Assembly: GCA_004352715.1 (NCBI GenBank)
Contig: SCFE01000105.1
Span: 784,852 to 848,851, forward strand
Direction of reading: 5' to 3'
DNA from: Hofstenia miamia
Lineage: Eukaryota; Xenacoelomorpha; Acoela
Length of the DNA stretch: 64,000 bases
Below are positions 55,701 through 64,000 of the stretch, piece by piece (the first letter of the stretch is position 1; every line of letters begins with the position of its first letter). The notes under the pieces were generated by a model. It was not told the origin of the DNA, did no database searches, and saw only the letters and a list, made by a program, of their open reading frames with translations. A program made the translations under genes and the position numbers.

Positions 55701-58314
55701 ACGCATGATACATGATGAAGATTTTTGTATGTGACACATCTGCGATTTTCTGAATTCTGATCGCAGTTATCTTTGCAAATTTTGCAATTCATTGAAATTT
55801 TGTCACGTGTACATTTCCCACACATTGTGTTAGAGCTAGGGTTTGTTAGCGTCGCGTGTTTATTACCACAACCAATGCAAAATGGCATATCTGTTTGGTT
55901 TCAAATTTCGCGCAAACAATGAATTGAAAATTTAATTATTTCAAATAGAGCAAGTTTTTCTTATCTTCTTTTTCTTAATTTAATATAAGTGGGGAAATAG
56001 ACTTACAGGATTTCTCTTTTAGCGAAAATGAGTTGAGTATGTGAAGAAAATTTCTTTCACTAGCAAAAAATACCTGTTTGAAAGAGCAATCTGAGGGAGC
56101 GACAGAAAAATAAGATCGTACTAAAGTGTCCCAATATAATATAGTATAAATTGAAGTATAGCAAGATAATCATTTTAACAAAAATTTTGGAACCCTAATG
56201 CAACACAAATTTATTTTTGCAATCACTTTTAATGTAGAAAGATTTCTCATCTCATTTGCTATGAAAGCATTGCATTTTCAAAAAAATCTACTAAGAGGGA
56301 TGATCTTTCTTCACTAGTAAATGTGTGTCACATATGTGCAGAACTACATGTCAACGAATGATTATATGCAGTGTTCATATTCTCATTTATTTAATACAAT
56401 TAAGATGTTTAATGCTCCATTTATGGGGGTTTTGCTCTTGAATATGCAATCACAGATGACATTATTGAATTTCTTAGCTTAACCCAATCCATCTTGAAAA
56501 AAATTATTTACATGCAATCAAACAGTTGACCACTGCTTCAGTGCTTGATAATGTGCCGCTTCGAAACGATCCCACTTTATTCGAGGTAAGTGACATTTTA
56601 ATTTTTATTATTTGAGAGCCATATAATTTTTGTAGAATGATCACCCCTTTGTGACAAATTTGCAAAGGGACAATCTTGGAGGGTTGCGAATAGCTACCGA
56701 GGGTGCATTTCAAGATCACATTGAGCGTTACAAGCGGCGGACTACCAACTACATCAACCAATTGCAGCAGCGAATCCGTGAATTGCAAGAGGATTTTCTT
56801 ACTTATGAACAGCGAATGATTCTTAACAAGGATGAAGTATTCAGGTATACTTTAGAACAAAGTCTTTTAAGCAATTTGATCTCATTACTCGTTAAAATTT
56901 TCGCTAAATGTGTATTTGCTGTATTTTTCCTAAAATTATTATGTAATGCCTCGCTGTTAAAAAGTGTGGTCTATGCTAGCGAAGGCTTTGCGCAAATATG
57001 ACAGCGTTGTATGCTTCTTTATATTAAGTTTATTTTTTATTTGACAGTTTGCGCTTGAAATTCGCCTCCATTTTCGATGCGTGATTCGTGGGAATTAATG
57101 TATGAGTAACAAAGATTTCGCACCCTCTGTGTTTCCAGTGCAGGGATTGTTGCTTTGATTCAGAATCGCAGTGTCTCATCACCTGTCTCCAAACGGTCGC
57201 CTGTTAGTGACTAAATGCTCCGGGTATTCTCGAGATGTTGCAACTGGTAGAGAATGATTTTGAGCATTAAGGTTTTGTTGAATCCATCTTGTTTATTCTA
57301 GGTGGTTGTAAGGGATGTTGTGCGCAGTCTCACAGGAAATTCCACATTCTGCTGCGATTTCTAGTACTTTCACTCTGCGATCAGCAATTACCTAGGCTTC
57401 CAGTTTGGCTACCTTCTCAGAAGTCGTGGCATCAACAGGGCGTCCTGATCTGAAATCATCTTCGATTGATTCAAACTCCCACTTAGGCTCCTCCCCTTCT
57501 TGTAAGGGAAGATGCGCTTTCTCCTTACACGATCTTTAGTCGGTTATGCATATTCCTCACTATGTTACCCGCAAGAACCAAAAACTTGATTACGTTCCGA
57601 TGTTCGAGCCGTTCCATTCCAAATCTTAAACCAGGAATAAAGAAATGAATTGAACACCTTGTTCCGATTGGCTGCCATGCTGATAACGTCACGAAACATG
57701 CAACACTTTGTCGATTTATCTAACAGACTAATTGGATTACGTCGTGTGATGTTTTGCTGTCTGCGTGCGCAGTTTCAGAGCTGAAATCGCTTCATAAGTG
57801 GTCGAGGCTTAGACCTTATTGAACGCCCCTCGTATGTGGGTTTACAGTCACTAAAAATTTTGTTTAGATATTTACGTCTACATTGGAAAAAATGCCATTT
57901 CCAGATTTTCATTCCATTGACGTTCTTATAAATTATAAATTTGGGGATTTTTTCAATGATAGTTTTAATTTTTTAAGGTTGCTGAATTTTTAGATACTTG
58001 GACACCTTAGTTATTAATAATCCAGAAGATGTCCCTCCTCCTCGAATTCAAAGTGCTGGTGAACGTCCTTGGGGAGGCTTATCTCTCGTAGATCGACCAC
58101 CAAAGAAAAAATCTGCAAGAGTAAATGATTTATTATTTTTATACAAAATTATAAATATTCTCATCGGCATTTTGGTGATATAGGTACTCATAAAAAATTT
58201 CCAATATTGAAAATTTCTGGACTTTTCATTGATCCTTGAATTCATAAGGAGTTTGAATCTTACATCATCGAAACCACGAAATGCAGTAGCTACAGTAATT
58301 TTGATAAATACTAG
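48944..58314 (+). CDS. Leucine-rich-repeat protein, 13 exons, about 468 residues (host gene)
   Basis: Exons by GT..AG and frame: 48944-48992, 49040-49092, 49136-49380, 49690-49737, 49789-49899, 49949-50054, 50134-50217, 50266-50334, 50377-50508, 56478-56585, 56636-56844, 57994-58120, 58249-58314. All phases match. Residues 1-130 are an unrecognised N-terminal part. About 132-320 are tandem LRRs, one per exon or so ([77 protein letters not shown]) with a cap ([19 protein letters not shown]). About 350-400 are a predicted coiled coil ([19 protein letters not shown]). The tail has [17 protein letters not shown] and a basic PPKKKSAR. No signal peptide or membrane helix, so an intracellular scaffold is likely. 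First and last exons are less certain. Confidence 0.82.
50950..52010 (-). pseudogene. CR1/Jockey-like non-LTR relic (endonuclease and RT) in LRR intron
   Basis: On the minus strand, about 51780-51980 reads like an APE endonuclease part ([15 protein letters not shown], then [15 protein letters not shown]). About 50990-51560 is a decayed reverse transcriptase with [13 protein letters not shown], a [10 protein letters not shown] stretch, the catalytic box [12 protein letters not shown] near 51290, and [15 protein letters not shown] near 51050. Full of stops. The piece between endonuclease and RT is shortened. ORF1 remains of what may be the same copy lie at 55640-55888, beyond the TIR element 52369-55623. 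Confidence 0.7.
52645..52736. repeat. (TA)n microsatellite, about 92 bp
   Basis: Almost pure TA dinucleotides with one interruption (ATGTAT) near 52676. It creates spurious Tyr-Ile open frames on both strands. Confidence 0.95.
53209..53928 (+). CDS. Open 239-codon CCHC plus restriction-like endonuclease domain of a non-LTR element
   Basis: An uninterrupted frame, unusual in this window. Residues about 7-50: [18 protein letters not shown] and [22 protein letters not shown] zinc-binding motif [19 protein letters not shown] (CxC..HxxxxC) at about 58-76 is followed by [32 protein letters not shown] and [12 protein letters not shown] (about 116-142), a PD-(D/E)xK-like arrangement, and a C-terminal helix-rich end with [19 protein letters not shown]. 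This matches the C-terminal part of some animal RT proteins with a restriction-like endonuclease. RT itself is missing upstream, so the ATG may only be an internal Met of a 5'-truncated copy. The TGA is at 53926-53928. Confidence 0.65.
   Translation: MVDNTHDLEKARILGCSAPGSDDWLNVLPSSELGLAMINGQFRISCALRIGAPICLVHKCVCGIEADQLGHHALVCKKIKSRFTRHQLGNDVIRESFRSTAIPSTLEPTGLLHNDGRRPDGVTIFPWHRGRSLACDFTCVHRLAQSQVSRRKQTGSSVANFKETLKRQLYCDLPNCYTFEPVSVETLGGIGESTCLFLKYLFRRIEEQSGEAKAFVYLRQRLRLAIQRGNIACILESMD
53929..55489. other. AT-rich non-coding DNA
   Basis: No gene recognised. GGTAACCAAG-like strings at about 53991 and 54027 may be part of the 3' end of the preceding retroelement copy; no poly(A) tail seen. Confidence 0.45.
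55640..55888 (-). pseudogene. PHD-like ORF1 fragment of a non-LTR retrotransposon
   Basis: Starting [14 protein letters not shown], with [20 protein letters not shown] and then HHVSC: Cys/His spacing of a PHD or similar zinc finger, as found at the start of ORF1 in many CR1/Jockey elements. Its frame runs into the TIR element at 55623, which truncates it. Same strand as the relic at 50950-52010 and probably its 5' end. Confidence 0.6.
57150..57650 (-). pseudogene. mariner-type transposase N-terminal relic in LRR intron
   Basis: From about 57640 down: [19 protein letters not shown], then [18 protein letters not shown] and AKLEA[23 protein letters not shown] (57330-57460), the two helix-turn-helix halves of mariner/SETMAR-like transposases in their usual order. 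Stops and frameshifts are present and the catalytic domain is not recognised. Lies in the intron 56845-57993. Confidence 0.75.
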
Positions 58315-58869
58315 GCAGGTCTATTAGTTTTACATTCAAGTCTTTACATATTGAAGTTTCACATATTTTGAACTGTTTATCTATTATTTTGATTAGTTCA
58401 TTTTCATTTCTTAGAAAAGTGGTTAATAATCAGAAATGCTACTAAGTTGTATGCTCAACATATACTTGAATTTCCAATACATGTGAGCACTTATTTCTGT
58501 AATATTCGTGCCATAAAAATGTAAATCACGTCAAAGACTAAGTCTTAGAAGTCTTTTCGGTGTAAGTGTTTATTAGGAGGACTGTTTTTAAACTATCTTG
58601 TCTATATAATGCATTGACAAATACTAAGAAATGTGTTAAATATCTACAAACAACTTTAGAATTTTCCATAGTATTTATCGACTCTCTATTTTATTCATTT
58701 ATACTTTATGACTTTGTAAATTTATGTATAATAATTGTCTTGCATTTCCTATGGTCACTATGTCATTATCCTTAGATTCAAAAGCCATTTATTGCTACAA
58801 GAAAATAGTACAAAAACTATAAACTACAAAAAGCTATTTACAAATATAATAAATATATATAATATTAAA
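58315..58869. other. AT-rich DNA after the LRR gene
   Basis: Presumably 3' UTR and intergenic. Nothing further recognised. Confidence 0.4.
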
Positions 58870-58906
58870 ATGTCTGTGTGTGTGTGTGTGTCCGCGCGCG
58901 TATTTG
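58870..58906. repeat. (TG)n/(CG)n microsatellite
   Basis: TCTGTGTGTGTGTGTGTG followed by CCGCGCGCG. Confidence 0.85.
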
Positions 58907-59495
58907 CATTTTATACAAAATTTTCAAATGAATGTGATGTATTATTGTCGTTAAGTAGGCATTGTCTATTAAAGAGGAATGTTCGAAATTTCTTTCTGAT
59001 TTTCTTGTATTTTTTTTCAAATTTTGTTTCTCTATTTAAGTTATTCCATAATTTAGTTGCTGTGTGGTGAAAACTATTAAAATATTTATCCACGCATAAA
59101 AATGTTTGAGACCGTTCATTTAATTTAATATACTGTTTAAAAAACGAAATTGCGGCTTGACCAAATTTGAATTAAAATAATATTGATAACATATGCATTT
59201 GAATTTGAGAATAAGGAGATAGTATTTTGTATTTTAATCGGTAATCGGATGCATTGTCGTGTTTTTGTGCAAAATTAAGTATTTTAAGGGACCATTTGAA
59301 AGTTTTACACAGGAGGATACAATGTTTTGAATTAATATTTGTAAAGAGGAATGAGCAATATTGAAAGTGTGAAAGGCAGAGTGCATTTATTAATTGTTTG
59401 TGGTACGTATTTGAAATATTTCTGAGATGATAAAGATACCTAACTCCAGAAGCCATTTTTTTAATTTTAGCCATGAAGAATTGTTCGAAATTTAA

Positions 59496-61907
59496 CCATT
59501 TTTATGCCGACCATAGTTCCCGTTGTCCGATCTTGATTATATTACATAATCTTAATAGTACTATCATAAGCATGTTGTAAAAAAATTTAAGTCGATACTA
59601 TTAATAGTTTTTAAATTACCGGATGCTCCATTTGTGGAACATAAGACATAAACTATGAAATTTATTTTTTAAAAAATCGAACATAATTTAGCATGTCTAT
59701 TACAATGAAAACATTATGACATCATTTGAAAACATTATGACTGATTATATTTAGCAGAGTCCACACTAAAAGCAACAATAGGTATATTACAAGTAAACAT
59801 TATAAATATAATTCGATTCATGGCTTGTGGTAGTCTTCAAAACATTTCTTCCCTCATTCTGCATGTAGTCTGACATTGCATTTCATGCACTTAGATTTGG
59901 TATTTTTCTGGCAAATTTTGCATCTTCCTTGTGATGTTGATCCTAAAAGATGATTTGTACAGTCAAAACGAACATCCATAGGTAGAGTTCCATAAAAAGT
60001 TTCTTTTTTCATGTTTTCTGCTATTAGTAGACATGGAGTTATCTCTCTTCTGAAATCTAGTTTTTTTGTACTTACTTGACAGTGTAATCTCCATGCTGCA
60101 AGCACAGATAAGTTTATAATATTTATAAAAGGGGGCAATACCATTTTTTCCATGTATACATGGTTGATAAGATTCCAAAAGCTGATCCATAGGATCAACA
60201 CCACCCATTCCTTTATTGGGGCTGTGTCACTTCTTTTTCCCTCCTTTCACCCGTCGTTTTGCTTTATGAACAGGCTCATGCGTTTCCCAGTTGTTGGCTA
60301 TGGTTACCACTGAGTTATCATGCCACTTTGCAACAAAAACTTTACCGTCACAGCAATAATCAAAAGTACCTCTATCCTTCCGTTTTAGAGCTTTCGATCC
60401 GATTAGTTTCTTATTAGCATTTGCAGTCCTGTTGTCTTGAACAGTTCCTGTTGCTTTTACATTTCTTTCTTTTAGCTCTGACAAAAGCTTGTAACTGGTG
60501 AAAAAATTATCAAAAAAAATGGATGGTTTGTAATATTGGAGTAAACGGACACCTAAGTCTGGTTGAGTTGACCAATACATCTGCTCTTGTGGCAAATTAT
60601 GATATCCAGGAAGCAAAATTATACCTATAAAATTTTGAATTTCATTTTCTGACACAGCAAATTTTTGATTGTTTTTATCTCTTGTGGCATATAAATTTGT
60701 TTGATGAACTATATGTTTTAACATATTAAAAGAAAAAATCGTCTTCCAAATTCAAAATTTGACTTTCCTTTGAGATTGTAAAATTCTTCATTCAAATTTT
60801 CTTCTTGATCGAGCAGTTTTGTATGAAAATCGTTATGTTTTCTCCACTTTATTGGTTCTTTTCTCTTTTCTTTTTGGTACGTGGTTCAGCTGGTGGAGAA
60901 TCCTCATCAGAGTCACTTGCTTCAATTTTTATCTCACCTGCAGGTTCATATTCTTGCTCTGTATTATCTGGAACTTCTTCAACATCGCTGTCTTGGTCTC
61001 CTGCATCAGCTACAGATGGTGGAAGTATAACAACATTTCTAGGATTTTGCGAATTTTCAAGAACTTCATGAGCTTCTGATATTGTTGTTACTTTAGTTGT
61101 TTTTCTCGAGTAAATAATATTAGGATTCATAGGTGATGTTTCTAAAAAAACTGTATTATACAACAATTTAGTGTAGACGCTTCATCACAAATAAAAGCAT
61201 TTACAGCAATAAATAATTATCACAATGACTGTTATGTTGATAAATTGATATGCTCATAAATTCTTTATACTGATAAATTCTTTATATTGATAAATTGATA
61301 TGCTCATAAATTCTTTATACTGATAAATTCTTTATATTGATAAATTGATATGCTCATAAATTCTTTATACTGATTATACTGATAAAAAGTGATCACATTA
61401 AGTGGTGTCTACATATGTATTGATAATTCGAATACATTTAAATAATAATTCATAAAAATAAATTATTCAAATAGAAACAAACATTGCTTTTATCATATAC
61501 AATGATGATTGAGTAACATCCAAATCAAGCTGAGAAACCTCCAATGTTCCACAAATGGACCATTTTTTATTTTTGTAATAAAAAACTCATATAAAATAAA
61601 AATTGGCTTCCAATGCAGGGAACGAAAAATATTAAGTATAAGGAGCAGACTATTACAAAGAAAAAGCTTTTCCACCTAATTAAGCTTATTTTACACACCT
61701 TTGATCATTGCCAATCAAAAAACGCTATTTTAGAGCATTTTTGAAGTCCATTACATTAAAAAAAAATATATATATATTTTATATAAATGAAATAATTGAT
61801 GACTTAACTCCTTATTATAACGTAATTTTTATAATTTTCATAAAATTGTATAAATTACAGCGTTTTAAAATTGATGATCAATTTGTGGAACATTGGCATA
61901 AAAAAGG
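59496..61907 (-). mobile_element. piggyBac element at a TTAA site, transposase broken
   Basis: TTAA at 59492-59495 and 61908-61911; the ends read inward CCATTTTTATGCC and CCTTTTTTATGCC, a 13-bp TIR. Transposase on the minus strand: acidic N-terminal part 60849-61166 (DQDSDVEEVPDNTEQEYEP), core 60227-60724 (FIGIILLPGYHNLPQ, IFFDNFFTSYKLLSEL with the first Asp, VFVAKWHDNSVV with the second), TGA at 60225-60227, GGVDPMDQLLESY (third Asp, about 60200), frameshift, FINIINLSVLAAWRLHC, and a cysteine-rich end (59854-59950, GRCKICQKNTKSKCMKC). A segment CCATTTGTGGAACAT is present near 59628 and inverted near 61548. Confidence 0.9.
61230..61385. repeat. 50-bp minisatellite, about 2.7 copies
   Basis: GATAAATTGATATGCTCATA followed by AATTCTTTATACTGATAAAT and TCTTTATATT repeats with a 50-bp period. 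It lies in the piggyBac element upstream of the transposase N-terminus. Confidence 0.85.
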
Positions 61908-63844
61908 TTAAATCATTGTCAATTTCAACACCTAAATAGTTAATAGATTCGCTTTGATTTATTGGTACATTATTTAATTTAAGTTCTATGTTTTTTGTGA
62001 GATTTCTGTTTGTCTTAGGGGAGAATATTATAAATTTTGTTTTTTCAATATTTACTTTCAATTGATTATTTGAGAAATATTTTGTTAAATTTTCGATGTC
62101 ATATTGGAGATTTTTAGTTGCATTAAAGGCATTTATATCAGTACTTATAAGACAGGTATCATCTGCATATTGATAAATTTTACTGTTTTTTACCTGTTGA
62201 GTTATGTCATTAACATAGATTGCAAATCGAATAGGTCCGAGAACTGTGCCCTGTGGAACCCCACGGTCCGTCATAATATATTTTGATTTTTTACCATTAA
62301 GTATAACTCTTTGCTGTCAATTTTTAAGAAAAGTCATTATTAAGTTAACAGATTTACTATAAAAGTTATAATATATTAATTTATCCCTTAATATGTCAAA
62401 ATTCATTGAGTTGAAAACTTTGCTCAAATCAAGGAGTGCAACACAACTACATTTGTTTAGGGTTAAATTAGATTATATTTGTTCTGATATTGATAAAATT
62501 GCATCTTGAGTGGTATAACCATTACGAAAACCAAATTGTTTGTTTGAAAGAATATTTTCAGATATCAAATAAGCATTTATTTGATTATTTAATAATTTTT
62601 CAAATAGTGTATAAAGGGATGGCCAATGCAAATGGGCCTATAATTTTCTGCATTTAAAGGGTCGCCTTTTTATATAGGGCTTATGTCAGATTTCTTAAAT
62701 ATATCCGGGAATTCATTATCAATAATGCATTGATTAAATGCAAATAGGAGATGTTCACTAAAGATATGAAAATCACGTTTAATAATAAAGATTGGAAGAT
62801 TATAGGATGCCGTTGACTTATTTGTATCTAAAGTTTTTATTATGGTTTCTAGTTCATTTGCATTTATGAGTCTAAAAGAAAAGTATGTTTTTCCTGGGAA
62901 TTTTATTAATACTTTTCTTTCTCTTATATTGGGGAAAATTGAAATTGCCAAGTTCCTTAAATGTTGTCCTATCTTATTTATTAAGCCTAGAAAATCATTT
63001 CTGTTTGAATTAAGGCTTCTAGCATAGAGATAAACAAATTTATAGTTATTACAGTAATTTTTTAGTTTATTTTCTATTTGCGATTCTTCTAGAATTGTTC
63101 CTGGGTTGAGTTTAATATCTCCTGAAAGAAGTAATCTTATGGAATAAAAATAGTTATTGAGGTGATTAAGAAGAAGGGTACTGAATTTAACTGTATGAGC
63201 ATAATATGTTAAATGGGGATGTTTTGAAGCATGTGGATGCGGATTTACATTTTGTAACATTACATAGAAAACTAAATAATATATAATAACATTTACCTTT
63301 TTTCTGTACATTTTCATGATAATTCAGATGAAGGAGGCGTCGGAAGAATAGTTCGACGATTTCAAGAATTGGCAGCTTTTAGATGGGTGACATTCGGAAT
63401 TCGAAATGAAGAGCGAGAAATTAGGCGAGGTTGGAAGAATCCTTTTAAGACGAAAGTGATATGAGCAATTCCTTGACAAGATAAGTGGATTCCATCACGG
63501 GCGAAGAAGTTGGAGTTGATACTTCGTGGTGAATTCAGAAAGCTTTTGGAAGACTGGAATAACATTGAATTTATTTGTAGAGAGACGTGATAAGGCTTCA
63601 TTAAATCTAGTGATAACATGATTCTTCTGTAGAGCAGAATGTTTACAGACTGGAGTAATTTCTAGGAAATAGATGAACCGCCGAGTGAACTTTCGATGGA
63701 TTAAGGATATAAGATTGTGGAGTCCGCCTGTTGTCCGGAGATTCTTAGTACCCTCTGACCATTGAAGGCCTGCCGGGGACTGAGGGCCTTTGCTCTATCA
63801 TGACTTCTCATCAGTGTTATATTGTGTTTGATTTTGGACTCACA

Positions 63845-63975
63845 TTCTCCTAGGAAGTTGCCAACCAAGGCTTAAGAGGCCTTTATTGCCCCATGAGCTT
63901 TTCATTTTGGACTGCCCTTGTCCTAGGAAGTTGCCAACCAAGGCTTTAGAGTGCTTCCTACCCTGTGAGCTAAGT
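63845..63975. repeat. Short tandem duplication in the ORF1 region
   Basis: TCCTAGGAAGTTGCCAACCA followed by AGGCTT occurs near 63849 and again near 63912, with period about 63 bp, followed by similar CCCYRTGAGCT text. It is within the non-LTR element's upstream part; meaning unknown. Confidence 0.6.
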
Positions 63976-64000
63976 CATCCAGTTTGCTAACCACAATCAC

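Larger units (their letters stand above)
58910..64000 (-). mobile_element. CR1/L2-like non-LTR retrotransposon, split by piggyBac, runs off right edge
   Basis: From the right edge down on the minus strand: ORF1 C-terminus with an SGNH-esterase-like end (63362-63619, FFARDGIHLSCQG, the Asp..His pair); ORF2 start with a 2A-like LLLSGDIKLNPG near 63110; a shortened endonuclease region (YLYARSLNSNRNDFLGLINK); RT (TASYNLPIFIIKRDF, NKQFGFRNGYTTQDAI, ALLDLSKVFNSMNFD, RGVPQGTVLGP at 62250, YQYADDTCLIST at 62170, INYLGVEIDNDL at 61940); then, beyond the piggyBac, MAKIKKMASGVRYLYHLRN (59474) and a C-terminus to about 58911. Broken by stops and deletions. Confidence 0.82.

Noticed and set aside
58566-59070. 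Plus-strand hydrophobic frames near 58.6-59 kb
   Set aside because: AT-rich composition artefacts, partly antisense to the non-LTR C-terminus.

Overview
This is an animal (most likely invertebrate) nuclear scaffold, not a prokaryote or virus. The signs are spliceosomal introns (GT..AG, several only 42-51 bp) in one host gene, dense transposable elements of most eukaryotic classes, (TA)n microsatellites, and N-filled assembly gaps (14393-14629, 32089, 38090-39030, 41721-41880, 43181-44180, 47120-47375). I cannot name the species.

Left half (1 to about 33.1 kb): a nest of related Ty3/Gypsy LTR retrotransposons, called A to E here. A (minus, runs off the left edge) is an old copy with internal deletions. 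B (minus, 3948-15111) is nearly complete and sits inside A's 5' LTR. C and E (minus, 17276-18380 and 27957-33067) are the two ends of one older copy bounded by ATAT target repeats. D (plus, 18381-27956) sits inside C/E. All use a tRNA-Arg(UCG)-type primer site. Where both parts survive, all carry, after integrase, about 3 kb of extra coding sequence that looks neither like an envelope gene nor like any family I can name. This is the best candidate here for something undescribed. The older copies and the single-copy DNA between them are almost free of CpG, and many in-frame stops are TGA at probable former CGA codons, which suggests germline CpG methylation.

Right half (about 33.8 to 64 kb): AT-richer but not CpG-depleted. 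It holds a Jockey/CR1-like non-LTR element (35.06-37.44 kb), a TIR element with seven subterminal repeats (37.62-39.61 kb), a Tc1 relic, a mariner with both TIRs (41.88-43.16 kb), and two hAT relics, one with 8-bp target repeats (46.54-47.77 kb). Next comes the only host gene, a 13-exon leucine-rich-repeat gene on the plus strand (48944-58314). Its 6-kb intron contains a CR1-like element split by a 3.25-kb TIR element, which itself carries an intact restriction-like-endonuclease ORF. A second intron holds a mariner relic. The right end is a long CR1/L2-like non-LTR element (minus, about 58.9-64 kb) interrupted at a TTAA by a piggyBac element (59496-61907).

Apart from the LRR gene and the 239-codon endonuclease ORF, almost every coding stretch is a broken transposon gene. 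Names rest on motifs read by eye; no database search was run.
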